From Thermomonas sp. HDW16 (lineage in GTDB: Bacteria > Pseudomonadota > Gammaproteobacteria > Xanthomonadales > Xanthomonadaceae), in contig NZ_CP049872.1 of NCBI RefSeq assembly GCF_011302915.1, positions 124,001-188,000 on the forward strand: DNA of 64,000 nucleotides, read 5' to 3'. Below the pieces are notes generated by a model that worked only from the letters and a program-made list of their open reading frames with translations, was not told where the DNA came from and did not search any database. Shown piece by piece: positions 1 to 8,707 of the stretch (the stretch's first letter is position 1; every line of letters starts with the position of its first letter). The position numbers were made by a program, and so were the translations under genes.

Positions 1-3
1 CGT

Positions 4-693
4 TCAGCCGATGCCGGATGGCAGTACCCAGTCGATCGGCGTCTGCCCGGTACGAGCCAGGAATTGGTTGGCGGCGGAGAAATGCCCGCACCCCAAGAAG
101 CCGCGATGGGCGGACAGCGGCGAGGGATGCGGGGCCTTCAGCACCCGATGCCGGCGGGCGTCGATCACCTTGCCCTTGGCCTGCGCGTAGCTGCCCCAGA
201 GCAGGAAGACCAGGTTCTCGCGCTCGCGGTTGAGCACGTCCACCACGTGGTCGGTGAAGCCTTCCCAGCCCTTGCCCTGGTGCGAGCCGGGCTGGCCGGC
301 TTCCACCGTCAGCACGCTGTTGAGCAGCAGCACGCCCTGCCTAGCCCACGGCAGCAGGCAGCCGTGATCGGGGCGGACGAAGCCTGTATCGCTGGCCAGT
401 TCCTTGTAGATGTTGTGCAGCGACGGCGGCACATCGACCCCGGGCAACACCGAAAAGCACAGCCCGTGCGCCTGTCCGGGGCCGTGGTACGGATCCTGGC
501 CGAGGATCACGACTTTCACCGCATCGAACGGGGTGGCGTCGAAGGCGGCGAAGATGTCCGGGCCGGCGGGATAGATGGTGGCGCCGGCCGCCTTGCGCTG
601 ACGCAGGAAGGCCGAGAGCTGCTGCATGTCCTCGCGCGCGAACCAGTCGCCGATGCGGGCTTTCCAACTGGGTTCGAGGCGGATGTCAGCCAT
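4..693 (-). CDS. ung: Uracil-DNA glycosylase
   Basis: Family 1 uracil-DNA glycosylase, 229 residues, the usual full length. It removes uracil from DNA to start base-excision repair in the cytoplasm. The water-activating motif GQDPYHG is at residues 65-71 with catalytic Asp67, and the DNA-intercalation loop [10 protein letters not shown] is at 189-198 with His189. The uracil-specificity segment LLLNSVLTV is near 122-130. The ATG at 693 gives the typical short N-terminus, so no alternative start is needed. It is transcribed in the same direction as the upstream response regulator, about 40 bases away, and may share its transcript. Identification rests on the two diagnostic motifs and the length. 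Confidence 0.97.
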   Translation of the reverse strand: MADIRLEPSWKARIGDWFAREDMQQLSAFLRQRKAAGATIYPAGPDIFAAFDATPFDAVKVVILGQDPYHGPGQAHGLCFSVLPGVDVPPSLHNIYKELASDTGFVRPDHGCLLPWARQGVLLLNSVLTVEAGQPGSHQGKGWEGFTDHVVDVLNRERENLVFLLWGSYAQAKGKVIDARRHRVLKAPHPSPLSAHRGFLGCGHFSAANQFLARTGQTPIDWVLPSGIG

Positions 694-735
694 GTGTCGC
701 GCGAACCGAGCGTCCGGGCTTCATCGCGCTCTTCC

Positions 736-1581
736 TCACTGCGTTCCAGGCTCCGGCAGCTTCGCCAACCGCAGCTGGAACAGCGCCTTGGTCACCAGCA
801 GGCGTTCCTCGATGGGCTTGAGCACCAGGTCATTGGCGCCTTCGCGCAACAGTGCGGCCTGGTTGTCGCGGTTGTCCTCGCCAGTCATCACCAACACTGG
901 CAGGCGGCGCTTGCCGTAGCGGAACACGCCGCGGATCTGGTTGAGCAGTTCGCGGCCACTGAGTGCGCCTTTCAGGTACACGTCGGTCAGCACCAAATCG
1001 GCGCCGACATCGCCATCGCTGCGGCCGATGTACTTGTGCAGGTGCTCCAGCGCGTCTTCGGCGCTGATCACGTGCAACACCTGCATGTTCTGCCGTTCCA
1101 GCATGCGCTTGGTCGCCACCGCCACCACCCGGCTGTCCTCGACGTAGAGGATGCGTGCGCCTTCGATCGGCGCCGGCTGCACGTAGCCGCGGATGAAGGC
1201 GGCCAAGGCGCCGTGGCCGAGCGACTTGTCGAAATAGTCGGTGATGTCTTCGGTGAAGGCGCGGGTCTCAAGCGCTTCCTGCGCATTGCCGGAGACCACG
1301 ATGATCGGCACGTAGGCTTGGCCCGCGGCTTCGCGCACCATTCGCGCCAAGGCCAGGCCATCGCCATCGGGCAGCACCAGTGCGGTGGTGACGAGGTCGA
1401 CCGCGCCTGCGGCCAGCGCCGTGCGCGCATCGTCCAGGCCGCTACAGGCGATGACATCGGCATTGGGCAATTCGCGCAGCAGGGTGTCGCCGATCAGCTT
1501 GCGCACCAGTTTGCTGCCATCGACCACCATCACCCGCGGCGCATCGCTGACCACGTGGCGAAGATCCTGCTTCACCGCCAT
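736..1581 (-). CDS. Double-receiver response regulator, first receiver degenerate
   Basis: 281 residues made of two CheY-like receiver domains and no output domain. The second (about 142-272) looks competent: acidic pair Glu148/Asp149, acceptor Asp200 in LVLTDVYL, Thr233 in VMTG and Lys255 in LKPI. The first (about 15-135) keeps Asp21 and Lys119, but alanine 67 sits where the phospho-acceptor aspartate is expected (TTALVLPDGDG), so it is probably a pseudo-receiver. Stand-alone receivers act through protein partners. The gene starts one base after the ftsX stop, in the ftsEX transcription unit, so it is probably cotranscribed with a division-related ABC complex. No kinase gene is nearby. The partner and output are unknown. 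Confidence 0.85.
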   Translation of the reverse strand: MAVKQDLRHVVSDAPRVMVVDGSKLVRKLIGDTLLRELPNADVIACSGLDDARTALAAGAVDLVTTALVLPDGDGLALARMVREAAGQAYVPIIVVSGNAQEALETRAFTEDITDYFDKSLGHGALAAFIRGYVQPAPIEGARILYVEDSRVVAVATKRMLERQNMQVLHVISAEDALEHLHKYIGRSDGDVGADLVLTDVYLKGALSGRELLNQIRGVFRYGKRRLPVLVMTGEDNRDNQAALLREGANDLVLKPIEERLLVTKALFQLRLAKLPEPGTQ

Positions 1582-1582
1582 A

Positions 1583-2542
1583 TCAGCGCCCTACCGGCCG
1601 GGTCTGGCGCAGGTAATGGCCGGTCACCAGGCCCGCACCCAACCAGCCCAACAGGCCGGCGGCGACCAGCACGCAGGCCGCCGGAAGCGGATCCAGCCCA
1701 TGCAAGGTGAAACCGCTGCCGTATTCCGCGGCAAGATCGGCCAGCGGTTGGCGCAATGCCATCCATGCGGCGGTCAATACGGCGAGCGCCAATGCACCTG
1801 CGCCAAGGCCGTACCACACGCCGAGATACAGGAACGGCCGACGCACGAAGCCGTCGCTGGCACCGAGCAATTGCAGCACGCCGATTTCCTCGCGCCGCGA
1901 CTGGATGTCCAGTCGCACGGTATTCCCGACCACCAACAGGGCACCGAGGCCCAGCAGCATGGCCAGCACCAGCACCGCGCGGCCGCCGAAGCGCAGCCAT
2001 GCGTCCAGGCGTTCGCGCCAGATCGCATCGTGCTGCACGCGTTCGGCCTCGGGCAGGGTTTTCAGCGATTCGGCCAGCAACAGCTCGTCGCCCTTCGGGC
2101 TGACGCGCAGGACACTCGGCAACGCGGCCCGCGCCTGCTCCGCACCCAGTGCGTCGATCGCCGCGGCCAGGTCGGGGCGGGCGCGCAATTGCTCCAGCGC
2201 CTGCTGCGGCGTGACCAGTTCGACCTTGGCGACATCGCCGCGGGCGCGCAACGAATCGGCGATGACTTGTGCTTTCGCGGCATCGACCTCGGTGTTGAGA
2301 AACACCGCGATTTCGCGCGATTCGCGCACTTCGCCGCCCAGCCGCGCCACGTTGTCCAGCACCAGCCATAGGCCCAGCGGCAAGGCCAGCGCCACCCCCA
2401 TCACGCCGATGGTGAGCAAGGTGGCCCACGGCTTGCGCAGCATGCGGCCCAGGCTGGCGACGATGCTGTAGCCGTGATGGTCGAGCCAGGCGCCGAAGCG
2501 GCTCGAATGCACGGCGCGCTCATTGACGTGCCGATCACTCAT
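1583..2542 (-). CDS. ftsX: Cell division ABC transporter permease FtsX
   Basis: 319 residues. Integral membrane partner of FtsE that regulates septal peptidoglycan hydrolases during division. An N-terminal helix follows a short cytoplasmic tail, then comes a periplasmic domain (roughly 65-165) and three C-terminal hydrophobic segments, including VLVLAMLLGLGALLVVGNTV and the last near AACVLVAAGLLGWLGAGL. The ATG at 2542 (MSDRHVNE) is chosen over an upstream in-frame ATG at 2584 because it gives the 8-base overlap with the ftsE stop that is normal for ftsEX and restores the family N-terminus. Topology and gene order both support the call. Confidence 0.95.
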   Translation of the reverse strand: MSDRHVNERAVHSSRFGAWLDHHGYSIVASLGRMLRKPWATLLTIGVMGVALALPLGLWLVLDNVARLGGEVRESREIAVFLNTEVDAAKAQVIADSLRARGDVAKVELVTPQQALEQLRARPDLAAAIDALGAEQARAALPSVLRVSPKGDELLLAESLKTLPEAERVQHDAIWRERLDAWLRFGGRAVLVLAMLLGLGALLVVGNTVRLDIQSRREEIGVLQLLGASDGFVRRPFLYLGVWYGLGAGALALAVLTAAWMALRQPLADLAAEYGSGFTLHGLDPLPAACVLVAAGLLGWLGAGLVTGHYLRQTRPVGR

Positions 2543-3224
2543 CGGCCAGGTCCTCCGGTGAGATGTCGTCCACCAGTCGGCCATGGTCGAGCACCAACAC
2601 GCGCTTCTTCATGCGCTTGACCAGCCCGAGGTCGTGACTGGCGACCAGCACGCTGGTGCCGCGCTCCGGCAGTGCCGCGAACAGCGCCAGAATTTCGGCC
2701 GACAAGGTGGGGTCGAGATTGCCGGTGGGTTCGTCGGCGATCAGCATCGCCGGCTCGGCGATCACCGCACGGGCGATGCCAACACGCTGTTGTTCGCCGG
2801 CCGACAATTGCGAAGGCAACGCGCGCTCGCGTTCGCCCAGCCCGAGCTTCTCCAGCAACACGCGTACGCGCTTGCCGATCTCGCCACGGCGCATGCCGCG
2901 CAGGATCAGCGGCAACGCCACGTTCTCGGCCACGCTGCGATCCATCAGCAACTGGTGGTTCTGGTAGACCACGCCGACTTCGCGACGATGGTGGGCAATA
3001 CGGCCACCGCGCACCTTCAGCAGGTTGCGCTCGGAAAACAGCACCGCGCCACGGGAGGGGCGTTCGGCCAACTGGATCAGCTTGAGCAAGGTGCTCTTGC
3101 CGGCACCGGAATGACCGGTGACGAACAGCATTTCACCGGCTTCGACCGAAAAATCGACCTCGGCCAAGGCGACGTGGCCGCCCGGGTATTGCTTGCTGAC
3201 GTTATCGAAACGCAGAACCGTCAT
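2535..3224 (-). CDS. ftsE: Cell division ATP-binding protein FtsE
   Basis: 229-residue ABC ATPase, the standard FtsE length. It energises FtsX at the divisome on the cytoplasmic face of the inner membrane. Walker A GHSGAGKST lies at 37-45 with Lys43, the ABC signature LSAGEQQR at 140-147, and Walker B LIADEP at 161-166, followed by the conserved TGNLD. The Q-loop is near VVYQNHQLL (85-93). The stop overlaps the ftsX start by 8 bases, indicating translational coupling. rhlB lies upstream on the same strand with an 83-base gap. Confidence 0.97.
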   Translation of the reverse strand: MTVLRFDNVSKQYPGGHVALAEVDFSVEAGEMLFVTGHSGAGKSTLLKLIQLAERPSRGAVLFSERNLLKVRGGRIAHHRREVGVVYQNHQLLMDRSVAENVALPLILRGMRRGEIGKRVRVLLEKLGLGERERALPSQLSAGEQQRVGIARAVIAEPAMLIADEPTGNLDPTLSAEILALFAALPERGTSVLVASHDLGLVKRMKKRVLVLDHGRLVDDISPEDLADE

Positions 3225-3307
3225 GCGCGGGCGTCGTGCGAGGGAAGCCGCAGTATCGCCCGTGGCGCTGGCCGCGGCCAGCGCGAACTTGCAGAAGCGT
3301 GGCGCGC

Positions 3308-4978
3308 TTAGTGCTGCTTGCTGGGCGAGCGGGTGACCAGCGATTTCAACCCGCGGCCAATGCGGGCCAGCAGCGACGGTGGCGGCGGCGCGGCGGCCGC
3401 CACAGGCGCCGAAACGGACGACTGCGACTGCGTGGCGGCTTCGCCATTCTCGATGCGCTGGCCGCCACGACGGCGACGGCGCTTGCGCGCGGGACGCTCA
3501 CCCTCGACCGGCGCGAGTTTCGGCACGGCGGGTGCTGCAGCCGTGGTCGTGGCCGGCGTGGCTTCGCCCTCCACCCGCGGCTTGCGCGGCGGACGCGGGC
3601 CACGCTCACGGCGTTCGCCAGAACCGGAACCCGAACGCGGGCCGCTGCGTTCGCCACGGCCACCCGGACGGCCGCCACTGCGGCCACCGCCACGCTTGGC
3701 GTCCTCGGCGGCGCGCGCCTCGCGCACTTCCTTGAAGATCTCGCCGATGCTCTCGCCCTCTTCGGCATCGACCTCCACGCCTTCGCGCGGCTTGCGCGGG
3801 ATCGCAACCAGCATCTCCGGGGTGACGTGTTCACCCGGGATTTTCTGGTCGATGTAAGCCTCGATGTCGGGCAGCGACATGCCGTAACGCTCGCAGGCGA
3901 AACTGATCGCGTCGCCTTCGGCGCCAAGGCGGGCGGTACGGCCGATGCGGTGCACGTAGTCTTCGGCATCGAACGGCAGGTCGTAGTTGTAGACGTGCGA
4001 GACACCGTCGATGTGCAGACCGCGCGCGGCCACGTCGGTGGCCACCAGCAGTTCCAGCTGGCCGGCCTGGAATTTCTTCAGCAGCGATTCGCGCTTCTTC
4101 TGCGGTACGTCGCCGCTGAGCACGCCGACCCGATAGCCGGCGCGTTCCAGCGCGCGCGCGACGCGTTCGACGAAGGCCTTGGTGTTGACGAAGACCATGG
4201 TGCGCGCGCCTTCGCTGCGCGACAAAAGGCCGATCAGCAGCGGGATCTTCTCTTCATCGGCCGGGTAATACACCTTCTGGCGCACGCGCGCGGCGGTGAT
4301 CGATTCGGTTTCGACGACAAGCTTTTCCGGCTCGTTCATGTGCTCGTAGGCCAGCTCCAGCACGCGATGGCTGAGGGTGGCGCTGAACAGCAGGGTCTGG
4401 CGTTCGGTGCGCACCGGCATGCGCCGCAGCAGGAAGCGGATGTCCTTGATGAAGCCGAGGTCGAACATGCGGTCGGCCTCGTCCAGCACGCACATCTCGC
4501 AGGCGTGCAGGCTGACCACCTTGTGCTGCTTGACGTAGTCGATCAACCGGCCGGGGGTAGCGATGATGACGTCGGCACCACGTTGCAGCAGTTCGCGCTG
4601 CTTGTCGTAATCCACGCCGCCGTAGACCAGGGCGAACTTCAGGCCGAGGTCGGAGGCGAACTTCACCGCGTCCTTGTGGATCTGGATGGCCAGCTCGCGG
4701 GTGGGCGCCAGGATCAGTGCACGTGGGTCTTCCGGCTTGCGGTCGGCCAGCGCCGGGCGCTTGAGCAGGCGGTCGATCACCGCGACCAGGAAGGCCAGGG
4801 TCTTGCCGGTGCCGGTCTGCGCCTGGCCGGCCACGTCGCGGCCGTTCAGCGCCAACGGCAAGGTCAGCGCCTGGATCGGCGTGCAGCGGGTGAAGCCGGC
4901 GGCCTCCAGCCCGGCCAACAGGCTTGGATGCAGGTCGAAGGAGGAAAAAGTGATATCGGTCAGGGGTTTATCGGACAC
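3308..4978 (-). CDS. rhlB: ATP-dependent RNA helicase RhlB
   Basis: DEAD-box RNA helicase, 556 residues from the chosen start. RhlB unwinds structured RNA and in many gammaproteobacteria works with the RNase E degradosome. From the GTG start: Walker A AQTGTGKT at 53-60, APTRELA at 91-97, TPGR at 141-144, DEAD at 166-169, SAT at 199-201, and the late motif [10 protein letters not shown] in the second RecA domain. The C-terminal tail is long, low-complexity and rich in Arg, Gly, Pro and Ala, with a KRRRRR cluster, as in Xanthomonas RhlB. I prefer GTG at 4978 (MSDKPLTD) because AGAGG lies 8 bases upstream and it matches the family N-terminus as I recall it. ATG at 5014 has no Shine-Dalgarno. The gene diverges from trxA. 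Confidence 0.93.
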   Translation of the reverse strand: MSDKPLTDITFSSFDLHPSLLAGLEAAGFTRCTPIQALTLPLALNGRDVAGQAQTGTGKTLAFLVAVIDRLLKRPALADRKPEDPRALILAPTRELAIQIHKDAVKFASDLGLKFALVYGGVDYDKQRELLQRGADVIIATPGRLIDYVKQHKVVSLHACEMCVLDEADRMFDLGFIKDIRFLLRRMPVRTERQTLLFSATLSHRVLELAYEHMNEPEKLVVETESITAARVRQKVYYPADEEKIPLLIGLLSRSEGARTMVFVNTKAFVERVARALERAGYRVGVLSGDVPQKKRESLLKKFQAGQLELLVATDVAARGLHIDGVSHVYNYDLPFDAEDYVHRIGRTARLGAEGDAISFACERYGMSLPDIEAYIDQKIPGEHVTPEMLVAIPRKPREGVEVDAEEGESIGEIFKEVREARAAEDAKRGGGRSGGRPGGRGERSGPRSGSGSGERRERGPRPPRKPRVEGEATPATTTAAAPAVPKLAPVEGERPARKRRRRRGGQRIENGEAATQSQSSVSAPVAAAAPPPPSLLARIGRGLKSLVTRSPSKQH

Positions 4979-5183
4979 GGAGGCGGCCTCTGGCGGCGCG
5001 GCAGGCGTGTCCATCGGAACATCGCGTGCACGGTCGCACTTGTATGAATAGGGGGCAGCCACGCAGACTGTCCGGGAGATTCCGGGGCTGTTGATTCCCG
5101 GCACGGCACCTTGAAACCCATGGTGCATCCCCACAGTTTACCATCCCGGCGCAGTCGCCCCGGGCCCTGCTTCTGGAGCCGCC

Positions 5184-5510
5184 ATGACCGACACCGTTTT
5201 GCACGCCACCGATGCTAATTTCGCCGACCAGGTGCTGGCCTCCGACCAGCCGGTGCTGGTGGATTTCTGGGCGCCATGGTGCGGCCCGTGCAAGATGATC
5301 GCGCCGGCGCTGGACGAACTGGCCGGCACCTACGCGGGCCGCGCCAAGATCGTGAAGGTGGATGTCGACCAGAACCAGCAGACCGCTCTGAAGTACCACG
5401 TGCGCAGCATCCCGATGCTGCTGCTGTTCAAGGACGGCCAGGTGCAGGCCACCCAGATCGGCGCGGTGGGCAAGGCCCAGCTGGCGCAAATGATCGACAA
5501 GTCGCTCTGA
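5184..5510 (+). CDS. trxA: Thioredoxin
   Basis: 108-residue classical thioredoxin, a cytoplasmic protein disulfide reductant. The redox motif WCGPCK is at 32-37 (Cys33, Cys36), preceded by the conserved DFWAP, and the cis-proline is in SIPML. A GGAG ribosome-binding site lies 6 bases before the ATG. Its position immediately upstream of rho is the usual trxA-rho order in gammaproteobacteria, which strengthens the call. A palindromic repeat follows the stop. Confidence 0.97.
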   Translation: MTDTVLHATDANFADQVLASDQPVLVDFWAPWCGPCKMIAPALDELAGTYAGRAKIVKVDVDQNQQTALKYHVRSIPMLLLFKDGQVQATQIGAVGKAQLAQMIDKSL

Positions 5511-5558
5511 TCCCGCTTTCTCCCGCTCCCGCTGGCGGGAGCGGGCTTGGGGTGAGGA
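5511..5558 (+). repeat. REP-like palindrome between trxA and rho
   Basis: After the trxA stop lies a perfect 11-base inverted repeat, CCCGCTCCCGC at 5522-5532 and its complement at 5535-5545, separated by only TG and followed by TTGGGGTGAGG. There is no T tract, so it is a poor intrinsic terminator. From general knowledge, palindromes with this CTCCCGC/GCGGGAG core and a TTGGGGTGAGG tail are common intergenic repeats in Xanthomonadaceae. Only one copy is visible here, so repeat status is inferred. Confidence 0.5.
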
Positions 5559-5744
5559 TGGCTCCCGCTGAACGCCAGCCACCCCGCCTGTTGCGCGCCA
5601 TGCCGCGCCAGTGCTAGTTTTCCGCCTGACCCGGCGCCGCTTTACCGCGACACACCGCCTCTTGGGCGCGCCGCACCCCATCTGATTCCTTTCCCAGCCC
5701 CACCTGCAACGGGTGGGCTCGCAACGCAAGCGAGGATTTTTCCC

Positions 5745-7445
5745 TTGTCAGACCCGACCAACGACGCCACCGGCGAACCCGCCGAGAAGCGCGTGCGCAA
5801 GACCCGCGTGGCCAAGCCCAAAGACGCGTTGACCGTTCCCCCCATCGAAGACGCCAAGCCGGCCCCGCCGCCACGCGCCGAGCCCGTGCAGGCCGTCACT
5901 GCCGACGCACCGCCACCGCCCGCCGCGCCTGCGCAAGCCACTTCGCCCGAGGCGCCGGCCGGCCAAGCTGGCAGCGAAGCCACGAGCGGCGGCAACGAAG
6001 CCGGCGGTTTCGAACAACGCGACGGCCAGCCGCGCCATGGCAACAACAACCGCCGCGAGCGCTTCAAGAACCGCCGCGACCGCCAACGCGAGCGCTACCG
6101 CGACAATGGCATGCAGGACGACGGCGGCAACGGCGAGAACTTCGTGCCGCGCCCGCACCCGCAGGTGCCGGAAGGCTTCCCCACCTATTCGCTCGGCGAC
6201 CTCAAGCGCATGCCGGCGCCGAAGCTGCTGGACATCGCCGAGCAGCTGCAGATCACCGACGGCGTGGCGCGCGCGCGCAAACAGGACATCATCTTCGCCA
6301 TCCTTAAGGTGCTGACCCGCCACGGCGAAGGCGTGCAGGCCGATGGCGTGCTGGAAATCCTGCCGGACGGCTTCGGCTTCCTGCGCGCGGCCGAGGCCAG
6401 CTACCTAGCCGGCCCGGACGATACCTACATCTCGCCCTCGCAGATCCGCCGCTTCAACCTGCGCACCGGCGACCACGTCTCCGGCCGCATCCGCTGGCCG
6501 AAGGACGGCGAGCGCTACTTCGCGCTGAACATCGTCGACACCATCAACGGCGAGCCGCTTGAGGCATCCAAGAACAAGGCCCTGTTCGAGAACCTCACCC
6601 CGCTGTTCCCGCGCAAGCGCTTCAAGCTGGAACGCGGCGACGGTTCTTCGGAAGACATCACCGGCCGCATCCTCGACCTCATGGCCCCGCAGGGCAAGGG
6701 CCAGCGCGCCCTGATCGTCAGCCCGCCAAAGGCCGGCAAGACGATGATGATGCAGCAGATCGCCACCGCGATCACGACCAACCACCCGGACGTGCACCTG
6801 ATCGTGCTGCTGATCGACGAGCGCCCGGAAGAAGTCACCGAGATGCAGCGCACCGTGCGCGGCGAAGTGATCTCTTCCACGTTCGATGAACCCGCCGCGC
6901 GCCACGTGCAGGTCGCCGAAATGGTGATCGAGCGCGCCAAGCGCCTGGTCGAACACAAGCGCGACGTGGTGATCCTGCTCGACTCGATCACCCGCCTGGC
7001 CCGCGCCTACAACAACGTGCTGCCGAGCAGCGGCAAGGTCTTGACCGGCGGCGTGGACTCCAACGCCCTGCATCGGCCGAAGCGCTTCTTCGGCGCCGCG
7101 CGCAACGTGGAGGAAGGCGGCAGCCTGACCATCATCGCCACCGCCCTGGTCGATACCGGCAGCGCGATGGACAAGGTGATCTACGAGGAGTTCAAGGGCA
7201 CCGGCAATTCCGAAGTGCACCTGGACCGCCGCATCACCGAGAAGCGCGTGTACCCGGCGATCGGCGTGAACCTGTCCGGCACCCGCCGCGAAGACCTGCT
7301 GATCGAGCCGGAGCTGCTGCAGAAGATCTGGATCCTGCGCAAGCTGCTGCACCCGATGGACGAGATCGCGGCGATGGAGTTTCTCTTGGACAAGATGAAG
7401 AACACCAAGTCCAACGACGAGTTCTTTAGTTCGATGAAGCGGTGA
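5745..7445 (+). CDS. rho: Transcription termination factor Rho
   Basis: 566 residues, versus about 420 for E. coli Rho. It is the hexameric RNA-dependent ATPase that terminates transcription. The extra length is an N-terminal low-complexity region (about 1-144), first rich in Pro/Ala/Glu and then Arg/Asn-rich. The conserved protein begins near [12 protein letters not shown]. An OB-fold RNA-binding domain follows (GFGFLR near 207), then the P-loop SPPKAGKT at 326-333, the Walker B region VILLDS and the secondary-site segment [13 protein letters not shown]. The start is TTG at 5745 with GAGG 9 bases upstream; no in-frame ATG fits the family N-terminus. The leader contains an imperfect stem (AGCCCC/GGTGGGCT) just upstream. 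Confidence 0.96.
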   Translation: MSDPTNDATGEPAEKRVRKTRVAKPKDALTVPPIEDAKPAPPPRAEPVQAVTADAPPPPAAPAQATSPEAPAGQAGSEATSGGNEAGGFEQRDGQPRHGNNNRRERFKNRRDRQRERYRDNGMQDDGGNGENFVPRPHPQVPEGFPTYSLGDLKRMPAPKLLDIAEQLQITDGVARARKQDIIFAILKVLTRHGEGVQADGVLEILPDGFGFLRAAEASYLAGPDDTYISPSQIRRFNLRTGDHVSGRIRWPKDGERYFALNIVDTINGEPLEASKNKALFENLTPLFPRKRFKLERGDGSSEDITGRILDLMAPQGKGQRALIVSPPKAGKTMMMQQIATAITTNHPDVHLIVLLIDERPEEVTEMQRTVRGEVISSTFDEPAARHVQVAEMVIERAKRLVEHKRDVVILLDSITRLARAYNNVLPSSGKVLTGGVDSNALHRPKRFFGAARNVEEGGSLTIIATALVDTGSAMDKVIYEEFKGTGNSEVHLDRRITEKRVYPAIGVNLSGTRREDLLIEPELLQKIWILRKLLHPMDEIAAMEFLLDKMKNTKSNDEFFSSMKR

Positions 7446-7477
7446 GTGCCGCAACATTCGGCATTTGTAGGTACAGC

Positions 7478-7504
7478 AAAAAGCCCCGCATCGCGGGGCT
7501 TTTT
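7478..7504 (+). terminator. Intrinsic terminator of rho
   Basis: A perfect GC-rich stem, AAAAAGCCCCGC paired with GCGGGGCTTTTT around an ATC loop, ends in a T run. It begins 32 bases after the rho stop. The A tract on the left arm means it could also terminate leftward transcription from the convergent TonB-C-like gene. Confidence 0.9.
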
Positions 7505-7644
7505 GTTTGTACGGCGGCCGTCATCAGCCTGCAGGGATTGGCGTGATCATGACCGGGGAATTCTGCGCGATCGGCAGCGGGCCTGACGGCATCGAAGCCG
7601 CCATGCATTCCTTCGACGACCGAACGAACGCCCCTTCCCGTTCT

Positions 7645-8610
7645 TCACAACACGCCCCCGATCACATTTTTGTCGCTGAGCCCAAAAGGCGACGAGCCGG
7701 CGAGGTACTCGCCGTCGTTGAGGTCGGAAACGCCAACAGCTCGCTCGTCCTCCGTGCCAAGCAACCAGGGCACCGGGTAGTTCGGCCCACGAAATTCCTG
7801 GCGCCACTTGCCGGCCAGGGATTCGCTGCTGGCCCCGCCTGACGAAAGGACGTATTGGACGGGAACCCGCACAGTGAGGTCGCTCGCCTTCAATCCAGCA
7901 ACCTCCTTCGCTTCGACCTTGAATTTCCACTTCGCAGCTGCCCCGGCCGCATTCTTTTCCAGCATCACTCGGGCGCGGTCCAGCAGTTCAGGCTTGCCTT
8001 TGACATTGAGCAAGCTCGATTGCGACGCGAACACGTCCGCCACCGTGCCATCACGGTTCAGCCGTACGTTCAACAGCACCAAACCCTCGACACCGGCGAG
8101 CTGCATGCCTACCGGATAACCTGGCGGCGTCATCTTGATCGACGTGATCGAAACCACCGGTTCGGGCTCGGCAGGCTCGCCGGCAAGCCCAAGCGTCTTG
8201 CCCTGTTCAGCCAACGCCTGCGCTGCGGCGCGTTCCGCGTCGTATTCCTCCTGGGTGTTGGAACGGAATACGACGTTGTCGACCCGTACCTCGTAGCCGC
8301 CTTTCACCTCGGTAGCCGCCAGCGTGATCCGCATCGGCGATTTCGCGGCAGCGGCCTTGCCATCGACCGCGATCGGTCGGAAGCGCCACGTCGGCACCGC
8401 CTTGGCGACCAACTTCTGGATCGGGGGCTCGAGCTTGGTGAGTATCCGATAATCGAGCACACGACCTTCCGGGTCGATCGAAACTTCGCCATCCACCCGC
8501 AGCGTCAGCACGCTCTCGCCCTGTGCGATCTGCACCTTGGTCGCTGCCTGCACTGTGCCCACCGCCAACAGCAGCGCCAAAAACCCCTTCACCATCACCC
8601 GCAACGTCAT
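7645..8610 (-). CDS. Secreted TonB C-terminal-domain-like protein
   Basis: 321 residues from the ATG at 8610, which opens a signal peptide (MTLRVMVKGFLALLLAVGTV then QAA). An upstream in-frame ATG exists but would bury the signal sequence. Near the middle is a TonB C-terminal-like segment: TPPGYPVGM, then GVEGLVLLNVRLNRDGTV, and later a WKFKV element. Unlike true TonB there is no proline-rich linker. The first half (after QIAQGESVLTLRVDGEV) resembles a second divergent copy of the same fold, with WRFRPI. It is likely periplasmic. It diverges from the cation antiporter gene with a gap of 97 bases. The function is unknown beyond the domain resemblance. Confidence 0.75.
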   Translation of the reverse strand: MTLRVMVKGFLALLLAVGTVQAATKVQIAQGESVLTLRVDGEVSIDPEGRVLDYRILTKLEPPIQKLVAKAVPTWRFRPIAVDGKAAAAKSPMRITLAATEVKGGYEVRVDNVVFRSNTQEEYDAERAAAQALAEQGKTLGLAGEPAEPEPVVSITSIKMTPPGYPVGMQLAGVEGLVLLNVRLNRDGTVADVFASQSSLLNVKGKPELLDRARVMLEKNAAGAAAKWKFKVEAKEVAGLKASDLTVRVPVQYVLSSGGASSESLAGKWRQEFRGPNYPVPWLLGTEDERAVGVSDLNDGEYLAGSSPFGLSDKNVIGGVL

Positions 8611-8707
8611 CGTCCCTCTCCCTGGATCGGCCCAGGCAGAGTATGCCAGCGCCGAACGCAGCCCCAATCGCGGATACTGGACGTCCCTGAACGGAAGCAG
8701 GCCACAC

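Noticed and set aside
64..1710. Plus-strand frame across ung and the receiver gene
   Set aside because: It spans two genes with clear motifs on the other strand and their intergenic gap, so it is not a real gene.
4979..5014. ATG at 5014 as the rhlB start
   Set aside because: No Shine-Dalgarno and adds an unconserved leader; GTG at 4978 with AGAGG fits better.
4968..5729. Minus-strand frame covering trxA
   Set aside because: Antisense to a well-supported thioredoxin and the trxA-rho gap; no motif.
6405..7457. Minus-strand frame inside rho
   Set aside because: Antisense to the conserved Rho core; His/Gln-rich shadow composition.
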